This document shows, in pieces, positions 55,928-64,000 of a stretch of DNA of 64,000 nucleotides (its first letter is position 1; each line of letters starts with the position of its first letter). The DNA is from Mycobacteroides sp. LB1. Lineage in GTDB: Bacteria > Actinomycetota > Actinomycetes > Mycobacteriales > Mycobacteriaceae. Both the position numbers and the translations under genes were made by a program. Location: assembly GCF_013449725.1 (NCBI RefSeq), contig NZ_JACCFF010000001.1, forward strand, positions 1,178,001 through 1,242,000, in the 5' to 3' direction. Below the pieces are notes generated by a model. It saw only the letters and a program-made list of their open reading frames with translations, did no database searches and was not told where the DNA came from.

Positions 55928-56781
55928 ACACCGCCATTGGTGATAGCACCAGGCCCATCACGACGAGGCGCATCAAGTTCCGCTATCCGACTGGTTCGTT
56001 GAATCGCCACTACGTGCAGGGCGACCTTGTGATGAGCCACCTCATCGCGATGCTGTCCGCGGTGTTTCCTGAGGGTGAGGACTACTTCATCCGCTCCGTC
56101 AAGCACTTCTCCGGCGAGATCACCGATCCGGTACTGAAGAAACAGGTGGCCGGGTTCATCGGTCAGGAGGTGACGCATGGGCGTGAGCACCGCGAACTCA
56201 ACGACCGCCTGCAGCAGATGGGCTACCCGACCGCCCTCGTCGACCGGATGACCAGGCGAGGGATGAATCTCTACACCCGATACCTGTCGCCTCGCTTCAA
56301 CCTTGCGATGACGGCAGCGCTAGAGCACTACACCGCGACGCTCGCCGAGACGCTGCTGACCGATCAGCGCGCCCAAGACCTGTTGGGCGACAGCGAGGTC
56401 CGGTCGATGCTGCTGTGGCATGCGCTGGAGGAGTCCGAGCATCGTGCCGTCGCATTCGATGTCTATCGGATGGTCGGAGGCACCGAACGTATGCGCGCGT
56501 GGGCAATGCGGCTGATCACGACCGTGTTCATCTGCGGGACGTTCCTCGACACCATGATGTCCCTGGGCCTCGACAGGGCGGCCTACCACCCCGTCAGGTT
56601 ATTCAAAAGCATTGCCGAGTTACGACATTCACCATTTGCGAGCCGGGCCATGCTTGACCGCATCAGGGCCTACAACCGCCCCGGTTTCCATCCGGACGAA
56701 TTCGATAACACCGACCTGGTGGAGCGCTGGAACACCCAACTGTTCGGTGAGCAAGGCCAGCTGGCCGGCCATCTGCGCTGA
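55924..56781 (+). CDS. Predicted metal-dependent hydrolase (PF10118 type)
   Basis: Ferritin-like all-helical protein of 285 residues. Metal-ligand Glu/His clusters are visible in FIGQEVTHGREHRELNDRL, MTAALEHYTATLAET and LLWHALEESEHRAVAFDVYR. The family is annotated as metal-dependent hydrolase, but ExxH repeats of this kind also fit a di-iron carboxylate centre. ATG at 55924 overlaps the 2TM stop (ATGA). Role in the PadR operon unknown. Confidence 0.82.
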   Translation: MNTAIGDSTRPITTRRIKFRYPTGSLNRHYVQGDLVMSHLIAMLSAVFPEGEDYFIRSVKHFSGEITDPVLKKQVAGFIGQEVTHGREHRELNDRLQQMGYPTALVDRMTRRGMNLYTRYLSPRFNLAMTAALEHYTATLAETLLTDQRAQDLLGDSEVRSMLLWHALEESEHRAVAFDVYRMVGGTERMRAWAMRLITTVFICGTFLDTMMSLGLDRAAYHPVRLFKSIAELRHSPFASRAMLDRIRAYNRPGFHPDEFDNTDLVERWNTQLFGEQGQLAGHLR

Positions 56782-56950
56782 GCGGCCACCCCAATAGGAG
56801 ATTCGGGGCCGCTGGCTGTGGCCGGTGGGGCCTTGCAGGTCTACCCGGCGGGTTGGGTCGTCGGCATGCACGCAGCAGACCTACGTGCACTCACAGCCCC
56901 ATGCTCGGCCGCAGCGCCTCTCCCGGTGGCAATCCGAACCCCAAAACGAC

Positions 56951-56978
56951 GTCAGGCCCCCTCGAAAGGGGGCCTGAC
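56951..56978. terminator. Hairpin terminator between the PadR operon and tRNA-Tyr
   Basis: GTCAGGCCCCC (56951-56961) pairs with GGGGGCCTGAC (56968-56978) around a 6-nt loop. It lies directly 3' of tRNA-Tyr on the minus strand and after the PadR operon on the plus strand. The rest of the 376 bp from 56782 to 57157 holds only tRNA-Tyr. Confidence 0.7.
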
Positions 56979-56983
56979 CGCTG

Positions 56984-57066
56984 TGGCGGGTACAGGATTC
57001 GAACCTGTGTAGGCGTAAGCCGACGGATTTACAGTCCGCTCCCATTGGCCGCTCGGGCAACCCGCC
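56984..57066 (-). tRNA. tyrT: tRNA-Tyr (GTA)
   Basis: Type II tRNA: acceptor GGCGGG/CCCGCC, anticodon loop CTGTAAA giving GTA, a long variable arm (GTCGGCTTACGCCTAC) and T-loop GTTCGAATC. CCA is not encoded. Confidence 0.95.
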
Positions 57067-57157
57067 TTATCAGACGATGCAGGATACAACGATAGGGTCG
57101 TGCCAACGCAAACCGACTGGATACGGAACATACGAGGACCAGAAAGAGGGAGCAGCC

Positions 57158-57649
57158 ATGGCGGATTCATCATTCGACATCGTGAGCAAGTTCGAACGTC
57201 AGGAGGTCGACAACGCGCTGAACCAGGCCGCCAAGGAGCTGGCCACCCGATTCGACTTCCGCGGCACCGATACCACCATCGAGTGGAAGGGTGACGAGGC
57301 CATCGAGCTGGTCAGCTCCACCGAGGAGCGCCTGAAGGCTGCCGTCGACGTCTTCAAAGAGAAGCTGATCCGCCGGGATATCAGCATGAAGACCTTCGAC
57401 GCGGGCGACCCGCAGGCCAGCGGCAAGGTCTACCGGCTCACCGGAACCCTCAAGCAGGGCATCGATACCGAGAACGCCAAGAAGATCAACAAGCTCATCC
57501 GCGACGAGGGCCCCAAGGGGGTCAAGTCGCAGGTACAGGGCGAGGAAATCCGGGTCTCGAGCAAGAAGCGTGACGATCTGCAGGCCGTCCAGGCGCTGCT
57601 GAAGGGTTCCGACCTGGATATTGCCTTGCAGTTCGTGAACTACCGGTAA
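57158..57649 (+). CDS. YajQ family nucleotide-binding protein
   Basis: Protein of 163 residues of the YajQ/UPF0234 family. The signature N-terminus is [20 protein letters not shown], then [20 protein letters not shown], and it ends [14 protein letters not shown]. Relatives bind nucleotides, in some species cyclic di-GMP. The ATG at 57158 has GAGGGAG upstream. It is followed after 12 bp by an exporter gene. Confidence 0.93.
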   Translation: MADSSFDIVSKFERQEVDNALNQAAKELATRFDFRGTDTTIEWKGDEAIELVSSTEERLKAAVDVFKEKLIRRDISMKTFDAGDPQASGKVYRLTGTLKQGIDTENAKKINKLIRDEGPKGVKSQVQGEEIRVSSKKRDDLQAVQALLKGSDLDIALQFVNYR

Positions 57650-57661
57650 GACGATGGTCCG

Positions 57662-58300
57662 GTGATTTCCACAAGCCACCTGATCGGCTTCGTGATCGTT
57701 GCGTACGCCCTCATCGTGATTCCGGGCCCAAGCGTGCTGTTTTCCATCGGCCGTTCACTCAGCCTGGGCCGCCGCTCGGGCCTCATGAGCGTCCTCGGCA
57801 ATACGGCGGGCACTGCGGTTTTCGTGGTGCTGGCGACGGCCGGGCTGGGCGCCCTGCTGACAGCCTCCTCATGGGCGCTGACAGCCGTGAAGCTAGCCGG
57901 TGCGGCATACCTGATCTACCTCGGTGTGCAGGCATTCCGGGACCGCAAGTCACTTATCGAGGCATTGAACGCAACCCAGCCCGCGGTAGGACGGCAGCGA
58001 GTCTTCCGACAGGGCTTCATCGTTGGCATGACCAACCCGAAGACTGCGCTGTTCTTCGCCGCCGTGCTGCCACAGTTCGCCGATCCGGCCGCGGGCTCGG
58101 TGCCGATGCAGATCTTCGTCTTCGGCATCGTGTTCGTTGCGATGGCTCTTGTCTCCGACAGTCTGTGGGCGCTGCTCGCCAGCACCGCGCGCAACTGGTT
58201 CGCCCGTTCACCCCGGCGCTTGGAGGCCGTGGGCGGCGCGGGAGGCCTCATGATCGTCGGCCTGGGCGCAGGTGTGGCGGTCTCGGGCGCCCGCTCTTAG
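57662..58300 (+). CDS. LysE/RhtB family exporter
   Basis: Amino-acid-type exporter of 212 residues with about six membrane segments. The family stretch IVIPGPSVLFSIGRSLSLGR comes early; GFIVGMTNPKTALFFAAVLP is the conserved central motif. GTG at 57662 starts it, 12 bp after the YajQ stop. Substrate unknown. Its stop overlaps the convergent LLM gene by 4 bp. Confidence 0.9.
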   Translation: MISTSHLIGFVIVAYALIVIPGPSVLFSIGRSLSLGRRSGLMSVLGNTAGTAVFVVLATAGLGALLTASSWALTAVKLAGAAYLIYLGVQAFRDRKSLIEALNATQPAVGRQRVFRQGFIVGMTNPKTALFFAAVLPQFADPAAGSVPMQIFVFGIVFVAMALVSDSLWALLASTARNWFARSPRRLEAVGGAGGLMIVGLGAGVAVSGARS

Positions 58301-59340
58301 CGGGCCTGCACGCAGGCAGTGCGCAGCTCGGCCAGCAGTCCACGGTCGGGTCGGTACGGGGTGTTGAAGCCCAACCGGTGCACCAGATCGCCGTAGCGCT
58401 CCTGCAATTCGCGCGCGCCCTGATCGGCATCGGTCACGGTGACGGCGGCGGCGTCGAGAAACTCGTCGTCGATCAGATTGGTCATGGCGTCCCATTCGCC
58501 TTGTTTGGAAAGCTCTTTCAGTTTTGGGCCAACCTCTCCCCTGCCGTGCAATTCCAGGATCGGCCAGTAGGCAGGTGTCGACCCATAGAAGGCCAGCTGT
58601 TTGCGTACCGCCGCACGTGCACGGGCCAGCTCGGCTTCATCGCACCCGATGACAACCATCGGCGAGTGATGGATGTGGATGTCGGCGAGCGTCTTTCCTG
58701 ATTTCCCTGACTTCTCGAGACCCCGCCCCAGTGCCGGCAGCGTGACCTGCGCAAGGTACTCGGGCGTGCAGAACGGGTGGGACATGAATCCGTCGGCCAC
58801 CTCACCGGCCACCTCGGTCATCTGGCCGCCCACACCGGCCAGCCAGATCGGTGGGGGGCCAAAGGCGCTCACCTCGGCCGGATCCGGCATGAACATCGGC
58901 GTCATAAGGGTGTTCTGGTAGAACTCGCCGCGATAGTCCAGACGTCCACGCTCCTGCCACGACTGCCAGATGGCGCGCACCGCGAGCACCATGTCCCGCA
59001 TCCGCGCGGCGGGACTGCTCCACGGCATGCCGAACCGGCGGGTGATGTGCGGTTTGATCTGCGTGCCGAGCCCGAGGATGAATCGGCCACCCGAGTAGGC
59101 CTGCAGGTCCCAGCCAATATTGGCCAACAGCATTGGATTCCGCGCGAAGGCCACCGCAATCGATGTCCCGAGTGTCACCTCGCGGGTGTGCTCGGCGGCC
59201 AGCAGCAGTGGCAGAAACGGGTCGTGCGCACCCTCGAATGTCCAGATGCCTGCATATCCCGCCCCCTCGGCCTCGGCGGCTTCGGCAGCCATGGCGGTCA
59301 ACCCGGTCGTGAGCGTCACATCGATCAGCACCGCACCCAT
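58297..59340 (-). CDS. F420-dependent LLM-class oxidoreductase
   Basis: Luciferase-like TIM-barrel protein of 347 residues. Typical stretches are AEAEGAGYAGIWTFEGAHDP, REVTLGTSIAVAFARNPMLL, GGRFILGLGTQIKPHITRRF and PPIWLAGVGGQMTEVAGEVA. Mycobacterial members use coenzyme F420; substrate unknown. The start at 59340 (MGAVLIDVTLTTGL) or at 59355 is possible; both lie just inside the divergent gpsA start at 59390. A longer reading through gpsA was rejected. Confidence 0.9.
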   Translation of the reverse strand: MGAVLIDVTLTTGLTAMAAEAAEAEGAGYAGIWTFEGAHDPFLPLLLAAEHTREVTLGTSIAVAFARNPMLLANIGWDLQAYSGGRFILGLGTQIKPHITRRFGMPWSSPAARMRDMVLAVRAIWQSWQERGRLDYRGEFYQNTLMTPMFMPDPAEVSAFGPPPIWLAGVGGQMTEVAGEVADGFMSHPFCTPEYLAQVTLPALGRGLEKSGKSGKTLADIHIHHSPMVVIGCDEAELARARAAVRKQLAFYGSTPAYWPILELHGRGEVGPKLKELSKQGEWDAMTNLIDDEFLDAAAVTVTDADQGARELQERYGDLVHRLGFNTPYRPDRGLLAELRTACVQAR

Positions 59341-59389
59341 ATTGCCGAAGTCCATATTCGAGACGCACGCGGCCCATACCCTGGCGAGC

Positions 59390-60412
59390 ATGGCAGTACG
59401 TCGTGAACCGCAAGTGGTCGTTCTCGGTGGCGGATCGTGGGGCACCACGGTCGCCTCGATCGTGGCGCGGCGAACCCCTACCCTGCAGTGGGCCCGCTCG
59501 CCGGAGACTGTCGCCGATATCAATGAGCGCCACCGCAATTCGCGGTATCTCACCGACGAGGTGGAGCTGTCGGAAACTCTGCGTGCCACCTCTGATCTGC
59601 ACGAGGCCATCGAGCAGGCCGATGTGGTGATCATGGGGGTTCCCTCGCACAGCTTCCGTGAGGTACTCACGGAGATCGGGCAGTCACTGCGTCCCTGGGT
59701 GCCGATCGTCTCGCTGGTGAAGGGCCTCGAACAAGGTTCACGGATGCGAATGTCGCAGATCATTGAGGAAGTGCTGCCCGGGCATCCGGCGGGCATCCTT
59801 GCCGGGCCTAATATCGCTAAGGAGGTGGCCCGCGGATATGCGGCCGCCGGAGTTGTCGCGATGCCGGATCAGCGCCAGGCGGACCGGCTGGGCGAGCTTT
59901 TCCGCACTTCGCGTTTTCGGGTGTACAGCACCAACGACGTGGTGGGCGTGGAGATGGCGGGCGCGCTCAAGAACGTCTTCGCCATCGCCACCGGTATGGG
60001 TTATGCGATCGGGATCGGCGAGAACACCCGCGCCATGGTGATTGCGCGGGCACTGCGGGAGATGACGAAACTCGGTGTGGCCATGGGCGGTAACCCCGAG
60101 ACGTTCCCGGGCCTAGCGGGCCTGGGCGACCTCATCGTCACCTGTACAAGTGCCAGCAGCCGCAACCGACACGTGGGTGAGGAAATCGGCAAGGGCAAGA
60201 CCATCGACGAGATCATCCAGGCGATGAACCAGGTTGCCGAGGGGGTGAAGGCATCATCGGTGGTGATGACCCTTGCCGATGAGTACGGCATCCAGATGCC
60301 GATAGCTCGCGAGGTCGACGGGGTGATCAACCACGGCTCCACGGTGGAGCAGGCCTACCGTGGCCTGATGGCAGCGACGCCGGGCCATGAGGTGCACGGC
60401 ACCGGATTCTGA
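59390..60412 (+). CDS. gpsA: NAD(P)-dependent glycerol-3-phosphate dehydrogenase
   Basis: Makes sn-glycerol 3-phosphate from dihydroxyacetone phosphate for phospholipid synthesis; 340 residues. The NAD motif is VVVLGGGSWGTTVASIVARR. The active-site stretches are GPNIAKEVARGYAAAGVVA, VEMAGALKNVFAIATGMGYA (catalytic Lys) and GLAGLGDLIVTCTSASSRNR. The ATG at 59390 gives the usual short N-terminus. Together with glpD1 at 20864 the window holds both directions of the G3P/DHAP conversion. Confidence 0.95.
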   Translation: MAVRREPQVVVLGGGSWGTTVASIVARRTPTLQWARSPETVADINERHRNSRYLTDEVELSETLRATSDLHEAIEQADVVIMGVPSHSFREVLTEIGQSLRPWVPIVSLVKGLEQGSRMRMSQIIEEVLPGHPAGILAGPNIAKEVARGYAAAGVVAMPDQRQADRLGELFRTSRFRVYSTNDVVGVEMAGALKNVFAIATGMGYAIGIGENTRAMVIARALREMTKLGVAMGGNPETFPGLAGLGDLIVTCTSASSRNRHVGEEIGKGKTIDEIIQAMNQVAEGVKASSVVMTLADEYGIQMPIAREVDGVINHGSTVEQAYRGLMAATPGHEVHGTGF

Positions 60413-61231
60413 TCAGGCCGGCAGGTACTCGGGCTTCACCACACCGCGCAGTGTGGACAGCGGTGACCGGCTCTCTATCGGCCCGTCCGCATAGGAAGCG
60501 ACCTGGTAGGGCTCGAACCAGAACACCAGTTCATCGCCGTCGAGCGCGAAGTCCTGGAAGTTGCCCTCCTCCGGAGCCGTTCCGGTGTCCACGAATTCGG
60601 TTCCCACGCCGCGGAGCCGCGCGCGCAGGTCGGCACGGACCAGCGCGGAGATCTTGGGCAGCGCGGTGGCCGGGTCGATCAGCAGGGCACCGAAGCTGAC
60701 AGCCTGTTTGGTGGTGCGGTCGAACACGAGGGTGCGGTACGCGAACCTCGGGTGGTATCCGCCCAATGCCTCGGTGACCGTGAACCTCACCCCGTCGGAC
60801 GGATGCAGACCCTTGCCTTGATACGCGTCGAAGGTGACCTTGAGTGCCCATGGCTTGCCCTCGGGCGGAGCCCCGGCCCGCTCAAGGGACCCGCGGAAGT
60901 TCGCGCGGATATCGGCCACCATCGCGTCAACGGCCTTTTGCAGCTCGGGGAACGACGAATCCCACTGGACGGGGATGAGCAGGTGTTGGGTGGCCTGCGG
61001 AGTGACCTCGTCGATGACACAGCCCTCTTCGGCATCCCAGCGGCCGCCGTGTTTGGGGCAGGCGGACTGGGCGGCGGCAGCGTCGACCGTCGCGGTGGGG
61101 ACGGCTGAGGAGGTGGGGGTGGCTAAGGAGGTGGATTCTTGGGCGGGAGCCGCTCTGGGCGCTTCTCCCTTGTCACAACCGACGAGAACGACACCGCACG
61201 CGACGGCCAACAACAGATACCAGAGACGCAT
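60413..61231 (-). CDS. Lipoprotein with DUF3298/RsiV-like domain
   Basis: Predicted lipoprotein of 272 residues. The signal peptide is MRLWYLLLAVACGVVLVGC with a lipobox LVGC. A Thr/Ser/Ala-rich linker follows, then a domain like DUF3298 (LLIPVQWDSSFPELQKAVDA, LGGYHPRFAYRTLVFDRTTK, VSFGALLIDPATALPKISAL). A related domain occurs in anti-sigma factor RsiV, but no sigma gene is near. It ends directly after gpsA, convergent. Confidence 0.85.
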   Translation of the reverse strand: MRLWYLLLAVACGVVLVGCDKGEAPRAAPAQESTSLATPTSSAVPTATVDAAAAQSACPKHGGRWDAEEGCVIDEVTPQATQHLLIPVQWDSSFPELQKAVDAMVADIRANFRGSLERAGAPPEGKPWALKVTFDAYQGKGLHPSDGVRFTVTEALGGYHPRFAYRTLVFDRTTKQAVSFGALLIDPATALPKISALVRADLRARLRGVGTEFVDTGTAPEEGNFQDFALDGDELVFWFEPYQVASYADGPIESRSPLSTLRGVVKPEYLPA

Positions 61232-61262
61232 GCAATCCAATCTATCCGGACGCCACTGGACG

Positions 61263-61766
61263 CTACGTGGTGTAAGAGCCGCCCGGTCCGACCACGAAAC
61301 CGTTCTGCCAGCGGTTGTTGACGCAGGTCAGCGTTCCTCCACCGTCCAGACCGCAGCTGACCTCCCGATAGCTCAGCCGAGAACCTGGTGGCAGAGGTTT
61401 GAACGGCTCGCCACCGAAGCCGTAAATCGGCCGGTCGGTGCTGGCGAAACCGGGAGCGTTACTTCCGCTGACGAGGTTGGCCCCGTTGGGCGCACCGGGC
61501 AGCGCGCCACTGCAGCCGTAGCTGGCGTCGGCACGCTTGATCAGGCACGAGATCCCACCCGGAATGGTGAAACCGTATGCCGTGTCTGCCATCGTGCTGT
61601 ATTCCAGCGGCGACACCGGGGTGAGCCCGTTGACGTTCGGAAGCCCGGACGGGTCAAGGGGATTCGGGGTGTCCGGGTCGGCGGATGCGGGTCCGGCGAA
61701 GGTCGCTCCGAGCACCACGGCGGCAACGGCGCTGGTCAGCGCGGCGGCAATAGGCAGGGTACGCAT
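61263..61766 (-). CDS. Secreted protein of unknown function
   Basis: A 167-residue protein with a clear signal peptide (MRTLPIAAALTSAVAAVVLG, cleavage expected after ASA). The mature part has four cysteines (SCLIK, YGCSG, VSCGL, LTCVN), suggesting two disulfides, and many Gly/Pro. The pattern is common among small exported mycobacterial proteins; family not recognised. Confidence 0.8.
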   Translation of the reverse strand: MRTLPIAAALTSAVAAVVLGATFAGPASADPDTPNPLDPSGLPNVNGLTPVSPLEYSTMADTAYGFTIPGGISCLIKRADASYGCSGALPGAPNGANLVSGSNAPGFASTDRPIYGFGGEPFKPLPPGSRLSYREVSCGLDGGGTLTCVNNRWQNGFVVGPGGSYTT

Positions 61767-61803
61767 CCGGTGACCCTATCCAAGATCGCCGGCAATCTCG
61801 CGT

Positions 61804-62874
61804 CTACTGGTCAAAGACGATATCGACGCTGTCGGTGACCGGAATGGCCTGACAGGCGAGGGTAAGCCCGATCGCGAGATCCGCATCGACGAGGGTGTCG
61901 TTGCGGAGCATCCGCACCTCGCCCTGGCGCACCGTGCACGCACACGCGCTGCACGCGCCTTCGCGACATGAGTACGGTGCATCGATCCCCTGGGCCAGCA
62001 ACACATCGAGCAGCGGGGTGTTCCTGGGCCACTCGACGGTCACGTGTGCCCCGTCGAGTTCCACGGTCGCCTGGGCCGCATCTCCGGCATCGCCCTGCGG
62101 CACCACGATGTCGGCGAACGGGTCGCCGGTCAGCGACTGGTAAAGCTCGACGTGAATGTGATTGGCGGGCATCCCGATCGCCGACAGCGCGCCGCGGGCC
62201 TCGTCCATGAAGGGCGCCGGACCGCAAATGTATGTGCTGTATCGGGTGTAGGCGGCGAAAAACTCCGCCATAGCCTCACGGTTGGGCAGACCACGTGCGG
62301 CCTCGATCCAGTGCACGACTCGCAGTCGGTCCGGGAACTCGACCATGATCTCGTTGATCTCGGCCCCGAAGATGACGCTCCCCTCGTCTCGGTTGGCGTA
62401 GAAGAGATAGACCGTTCCCGCCCCGCCGAGTAGCACCGACTTGGCTATGGACAGCATTGGGGTGATGCCGCTGCCCGCCGCAATCAGCAAGAAGTCGCCG
62501 TCGAGGGAGCGCGGGACGAAGACCCCAGAAGGGGTGAGCACGGTGATGTGGTCCCCGACGCCGACGTTGTCGCACAGCCAGTTCGACGCATATCCCCCGT
62601 CGGTGCGTTTGATGGTGACGACGAGATCATCATCGAGGTGAGGAGAGCTCGACAACGAGTAGCAGCGTGCGACCGAGCCCGTCTGTTCACTGGGGACTTT
62701 CAGCGTGAGGAACTGTCCCGGCCGGTAGCGGAAGACGCCGCTGAGCGCGTCCGGCACTTCGAAAACCAGGGAGACCGCATCTCCTGTCTCCCTAATGATC
62801 TCGACGACCTCCAGCGAGTGAACATGGGGATTGCTCGTCACGGTGCGCGTATCGGGTGCGGCAATGTCCGTCAT
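61804..62874 (-). CDS. kshB: Ferredoxin-type reductase, KshB-like
   Basis: Reductase of 356 residues with a ferredoxin-reductase module and a C-terminal 2Fe-2S ferredoxin. FAD binding is at ARCYSLSSSP and NAD(P) binding at LIAAGSGITPMLSI and YICGPAPFMDEA. The iron-sulfur cysteines are CREGACSACAC plus a late ACQ. It aligns by eye along its length with KshB, the reductase of 3-ketosteroid 9-alpha-hydroxylase, but a paralogue serving another oxygenase is possible. The oxygenase is not in the window. The ATG at 62874 lies 10 bp after the upstream SDR stop. Confidence 0.8.
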   Translation of the reverse strand: MTDIAAPDTRTVTSNPHVHSLEVVEIIRETGDAVSLVFEVPDALSGVFRYRPGQFLTLKVPSEQTGSVARCYSLSSSPHLDDDLVVTIKRTDGGYASNWLCDNVGVGDHITVLTPSGVFVPRSLDGDFLLIAAGSGITPMLSIAKSVLLGGAGTVYLFYANRDEGSVIFGAEINEIMVEFPDRLRVVHWIEAARGLPNREAMAEFFAAYTRYSTYICGPAPFMDEARGALSAIGMPANHIHVELYQSLTGDPFADIVVPQGDAGDAAQATVELDGAHVTVEWPRNTPLLDVLLAQGIDAPYSCREGACSACACTVRQGEVRMLRNDTLVDADLAIGLTLACQAIPVTDSVDIVFDQ

Positions 62875-62884
62875 CGACAGCCGC

Positions 62885-63748
62885 CTACAGCTCGATACCG
62901 AAACGGCCCGCAATCTTCCTGCCTATTCCGTACTTGCCGATTCCGTAGAACGGCGCCATCAGGTCCCCGTAACGCGGTCCGATGATGCGCGGTATGGCGT
63001 CGAAAACCCGGGCATCGGGGCCGATCAGGACACGTGGTCGGTTCTTCTCCACCCCGCGCAGGATGATCCGGGCCGCCGAGTCCGGGCGGGTGATCGCCGC
63101 AAGCTGGAACCCCTTTCGCACGGTCTCCCGGTCCACGCCTTCGGGGATACCGCGGGCGCTCGACGCGATGTTGGTCTTGATCCCGCCGGGGTGCACACAG
63201 GTAACGCCGACGGGGTACTTTGCCGCCCGGATCTCCTGACGCAGTGCTTCAGTGAAGCCGCGAACAGCGAATTTCGCTGCGTTGTAGGCACTTTGGGAGG
63301 GTATGCCCATAAATCCGAACACCGATGACACGTTGACGATATGACCGTCGCCCGACTCGATCAGATGCGGCAGGAAGGCCTTGGTGCCGTGTGCGACACC
63401 CCAGAAGTTGATATTCATCAACCAGTCGAAGTCATCCCATTCCATGTCCTTGACATCGGCCGAGAGCGCTACCCCGGCATTGTTGAACACCAGGTTGACC
63501 TGCCCGAACTCGTTCTTGACGTCGGCGGCGTGGGCGTAGACGGCAGCACGGTCGGCGACATCGAGGTGAAACGGGATGGCGGTCCCACCCGCCTTCTCGC
63601 AGCGCCCCGCGGTGTCCGCCACTGCGGCAGTGTCGATGTCGGAGAGCGCCAGCCGTGCGCCACGCTGCGCGAGCGCCAACGCCAGACTGCGGCCGATACC
63701 TGAACCGGCACCGGTGATCACCGCGACCTTGTTATCGAAGTCTTTCAT
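62885..63748 (-). CDS. Short-chain dehydrogenase/reductase (SDR)
   Basis: NAD(P)-dependent oxidoreductase of 287 residues. The cofactor motif is VITGAGSGIGRSLALALAQR, then NNAGV and the catalytic Ser-Tyr-Lys set (NVSSVFGF, YNAAK). The C-terminal extension (PRYGDLMAPFYGIGKYGIGR) is common in mycobacterial SDRs linked to lipid or sterol oxidation. It lies between a monooxygenase and the KshB-like reductase in one direction, so these three probably act together. Confidence 0.92.
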   Translation of the reverse strand: MKDFDNKVAVITGAGSGIGRSLALALAQRGARLALSDIDTAAVADTAGRCEKAGGTAIPFHLDVADRAAVYAHAADVKNEFGQVNLVFNNAGVALSADVKDMEWDDFDWLMNINFWGVAHGTKAFLPHLIESGDGHIVNVSSVFGFMGIPSQSAYNAAKFAVRGFTEALRQEIRAAKYPVGVTCVHPGGIKTNIASSARGIPEGVDRETVRKGFQLAAITRPDSAARIILRGVEKNRPRVLIGPDARVFDAIPRIIGPRYGDLMAPFYGIGKYGIGRKIAGRFGIEL

Positions 63749-63781
63749 CGTTTCTCGCTTCTGTTCGGCGGGGAGGGTGAT

Positions 63782-64000
63782 CTAGGTTGCGGCCATACTC
63801 GGCGAGGTCTGGCGGGGACCGTCCACAAGGGGAACGGTCCTACGCACAGTCGGACGCACCGCACCCTCGAACTCGTACTCGGCGGGGTCGACTTTCCTTG
63901 TCTGAGACCAGTATTCGAAGGTAAATCCGGACCACAGCGTGCGGTTGTTGCCCTGTTCGTCCAAATACCAGCTCTTGCAGCCGCCGCTGTTCCATACCGA
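63782..64000 (-). CDS. Flavin-containing monooxygenase, C-terminal end (window edge)
   Basis: The last 73 codons of a gene that runs past the window. The stretch NSGGCKSWYLDEQGNNRTLW, then SGFTFEYWSQTRKVDPAEYE, is the typical C-terminus of mycobacterial Baeyer-Villiger/flavin monooxygenases. The catalytic and nucleotide-binding parts are outside. It ends 33 bp before the SDR gene. Confidence 0.8.
   Translation of the reverse strand, partial: SVWNSGGCKSWYLDEQGNNRTLWSGFTFEYWSQTRKVDPAEYEFEGAVRPTVRRTVPLVDGPRQTSPSMAAT

Overview
The window is chromosomal DNA of a rapidly growing mycobacterium. The M. abscessus-chelonae group (Mycobacteroides) is the best guess, from gene order and from memory of the RpoB protein; no database was searched. 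Support comes from high G+C, Mycobacterium-type RpoB/RpoC, the hadABC dehydratase genes, MceG, a mycolic-acid methyltransferase, F420-dependent enzymes and DevRS. Gene order follows M. tuberculosis in two blocks: rpmG-hadABC-trpT-secE-nusG-rplKA, then rplJL-TetR-carotenoid oxygenase-mceG-rpoBC. Most genes in both blocks are on the minus strand.

Layout. 1-16.4 kb: rpoC (truncated by the window edge), rpoB, a methyltransferase/molybdopterin-oxidoreductase pair, mceG, an MFS transporter, small membrane and deazaflavin proteins, a carotenoid oxygenase divergent from a TetR gene, then rplL-rplJ with an L10 leader. 16.4-30.3 kb: two LipG-like hydrolases around an ABC1 kinase, a mycolic-acid methyltransferase, a lipid block (glpD1-TetR divergent from an AgpS-like flavoprotein and a lipid kinase), a methyltransferase/TetR pair, an ECF42-type sigma factor with a frame-disrupted tandem YCII gene, and a lipase. 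30.4-33.1 kb: devS, devR and a small unknown gene. 33.2-38.0 kb: rplA, rplK, nusG, secE, three tRNAs, hadCBA and rpmG. 38.1-41.7 kb: a dormancy-type cluster (kinase, Acg-family nitroreductase, universal stress protein) with DosR-like boxes.

The most unusual part is 41.7-54.6 kb. Seven transcription units carry two subtilisin-like proteases, a stand-alone I9-like inhibitor overlapping one of them, a second small protein of prodomain-like layout, a holin-like membrane protein, a catalase/allene-oxide-synthase-like haem protein, a LAL-type LuxR regulator, a fatty-acid alpha-dioxygenase, an alpha/beta hydrolase, a V8-like protease and a small beta-sandwich protein. Every unit has one copy of the same imperfect palindrome (RAGTAG-TCGM-TACTC, often followed by ATG) 17-115 bp before its start, so the locus looks like one regulon run by its own LuxR regulator. 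None of its enzymes has an obvious signal peptide.

54.6-64 kb: a PadR operon behind phased 11-12 bp repeats, tRNA-Tyr, YajQ, a LysE-type exporter, an F420-dependent LLM protein divergent from gpsA, a lipoprotein, a secreted protein, a KshB-like reductase, an SDR and the C-terminal end of a flavin monooxygenase. No insertion sequence, prophage or CRISPR array was seen.
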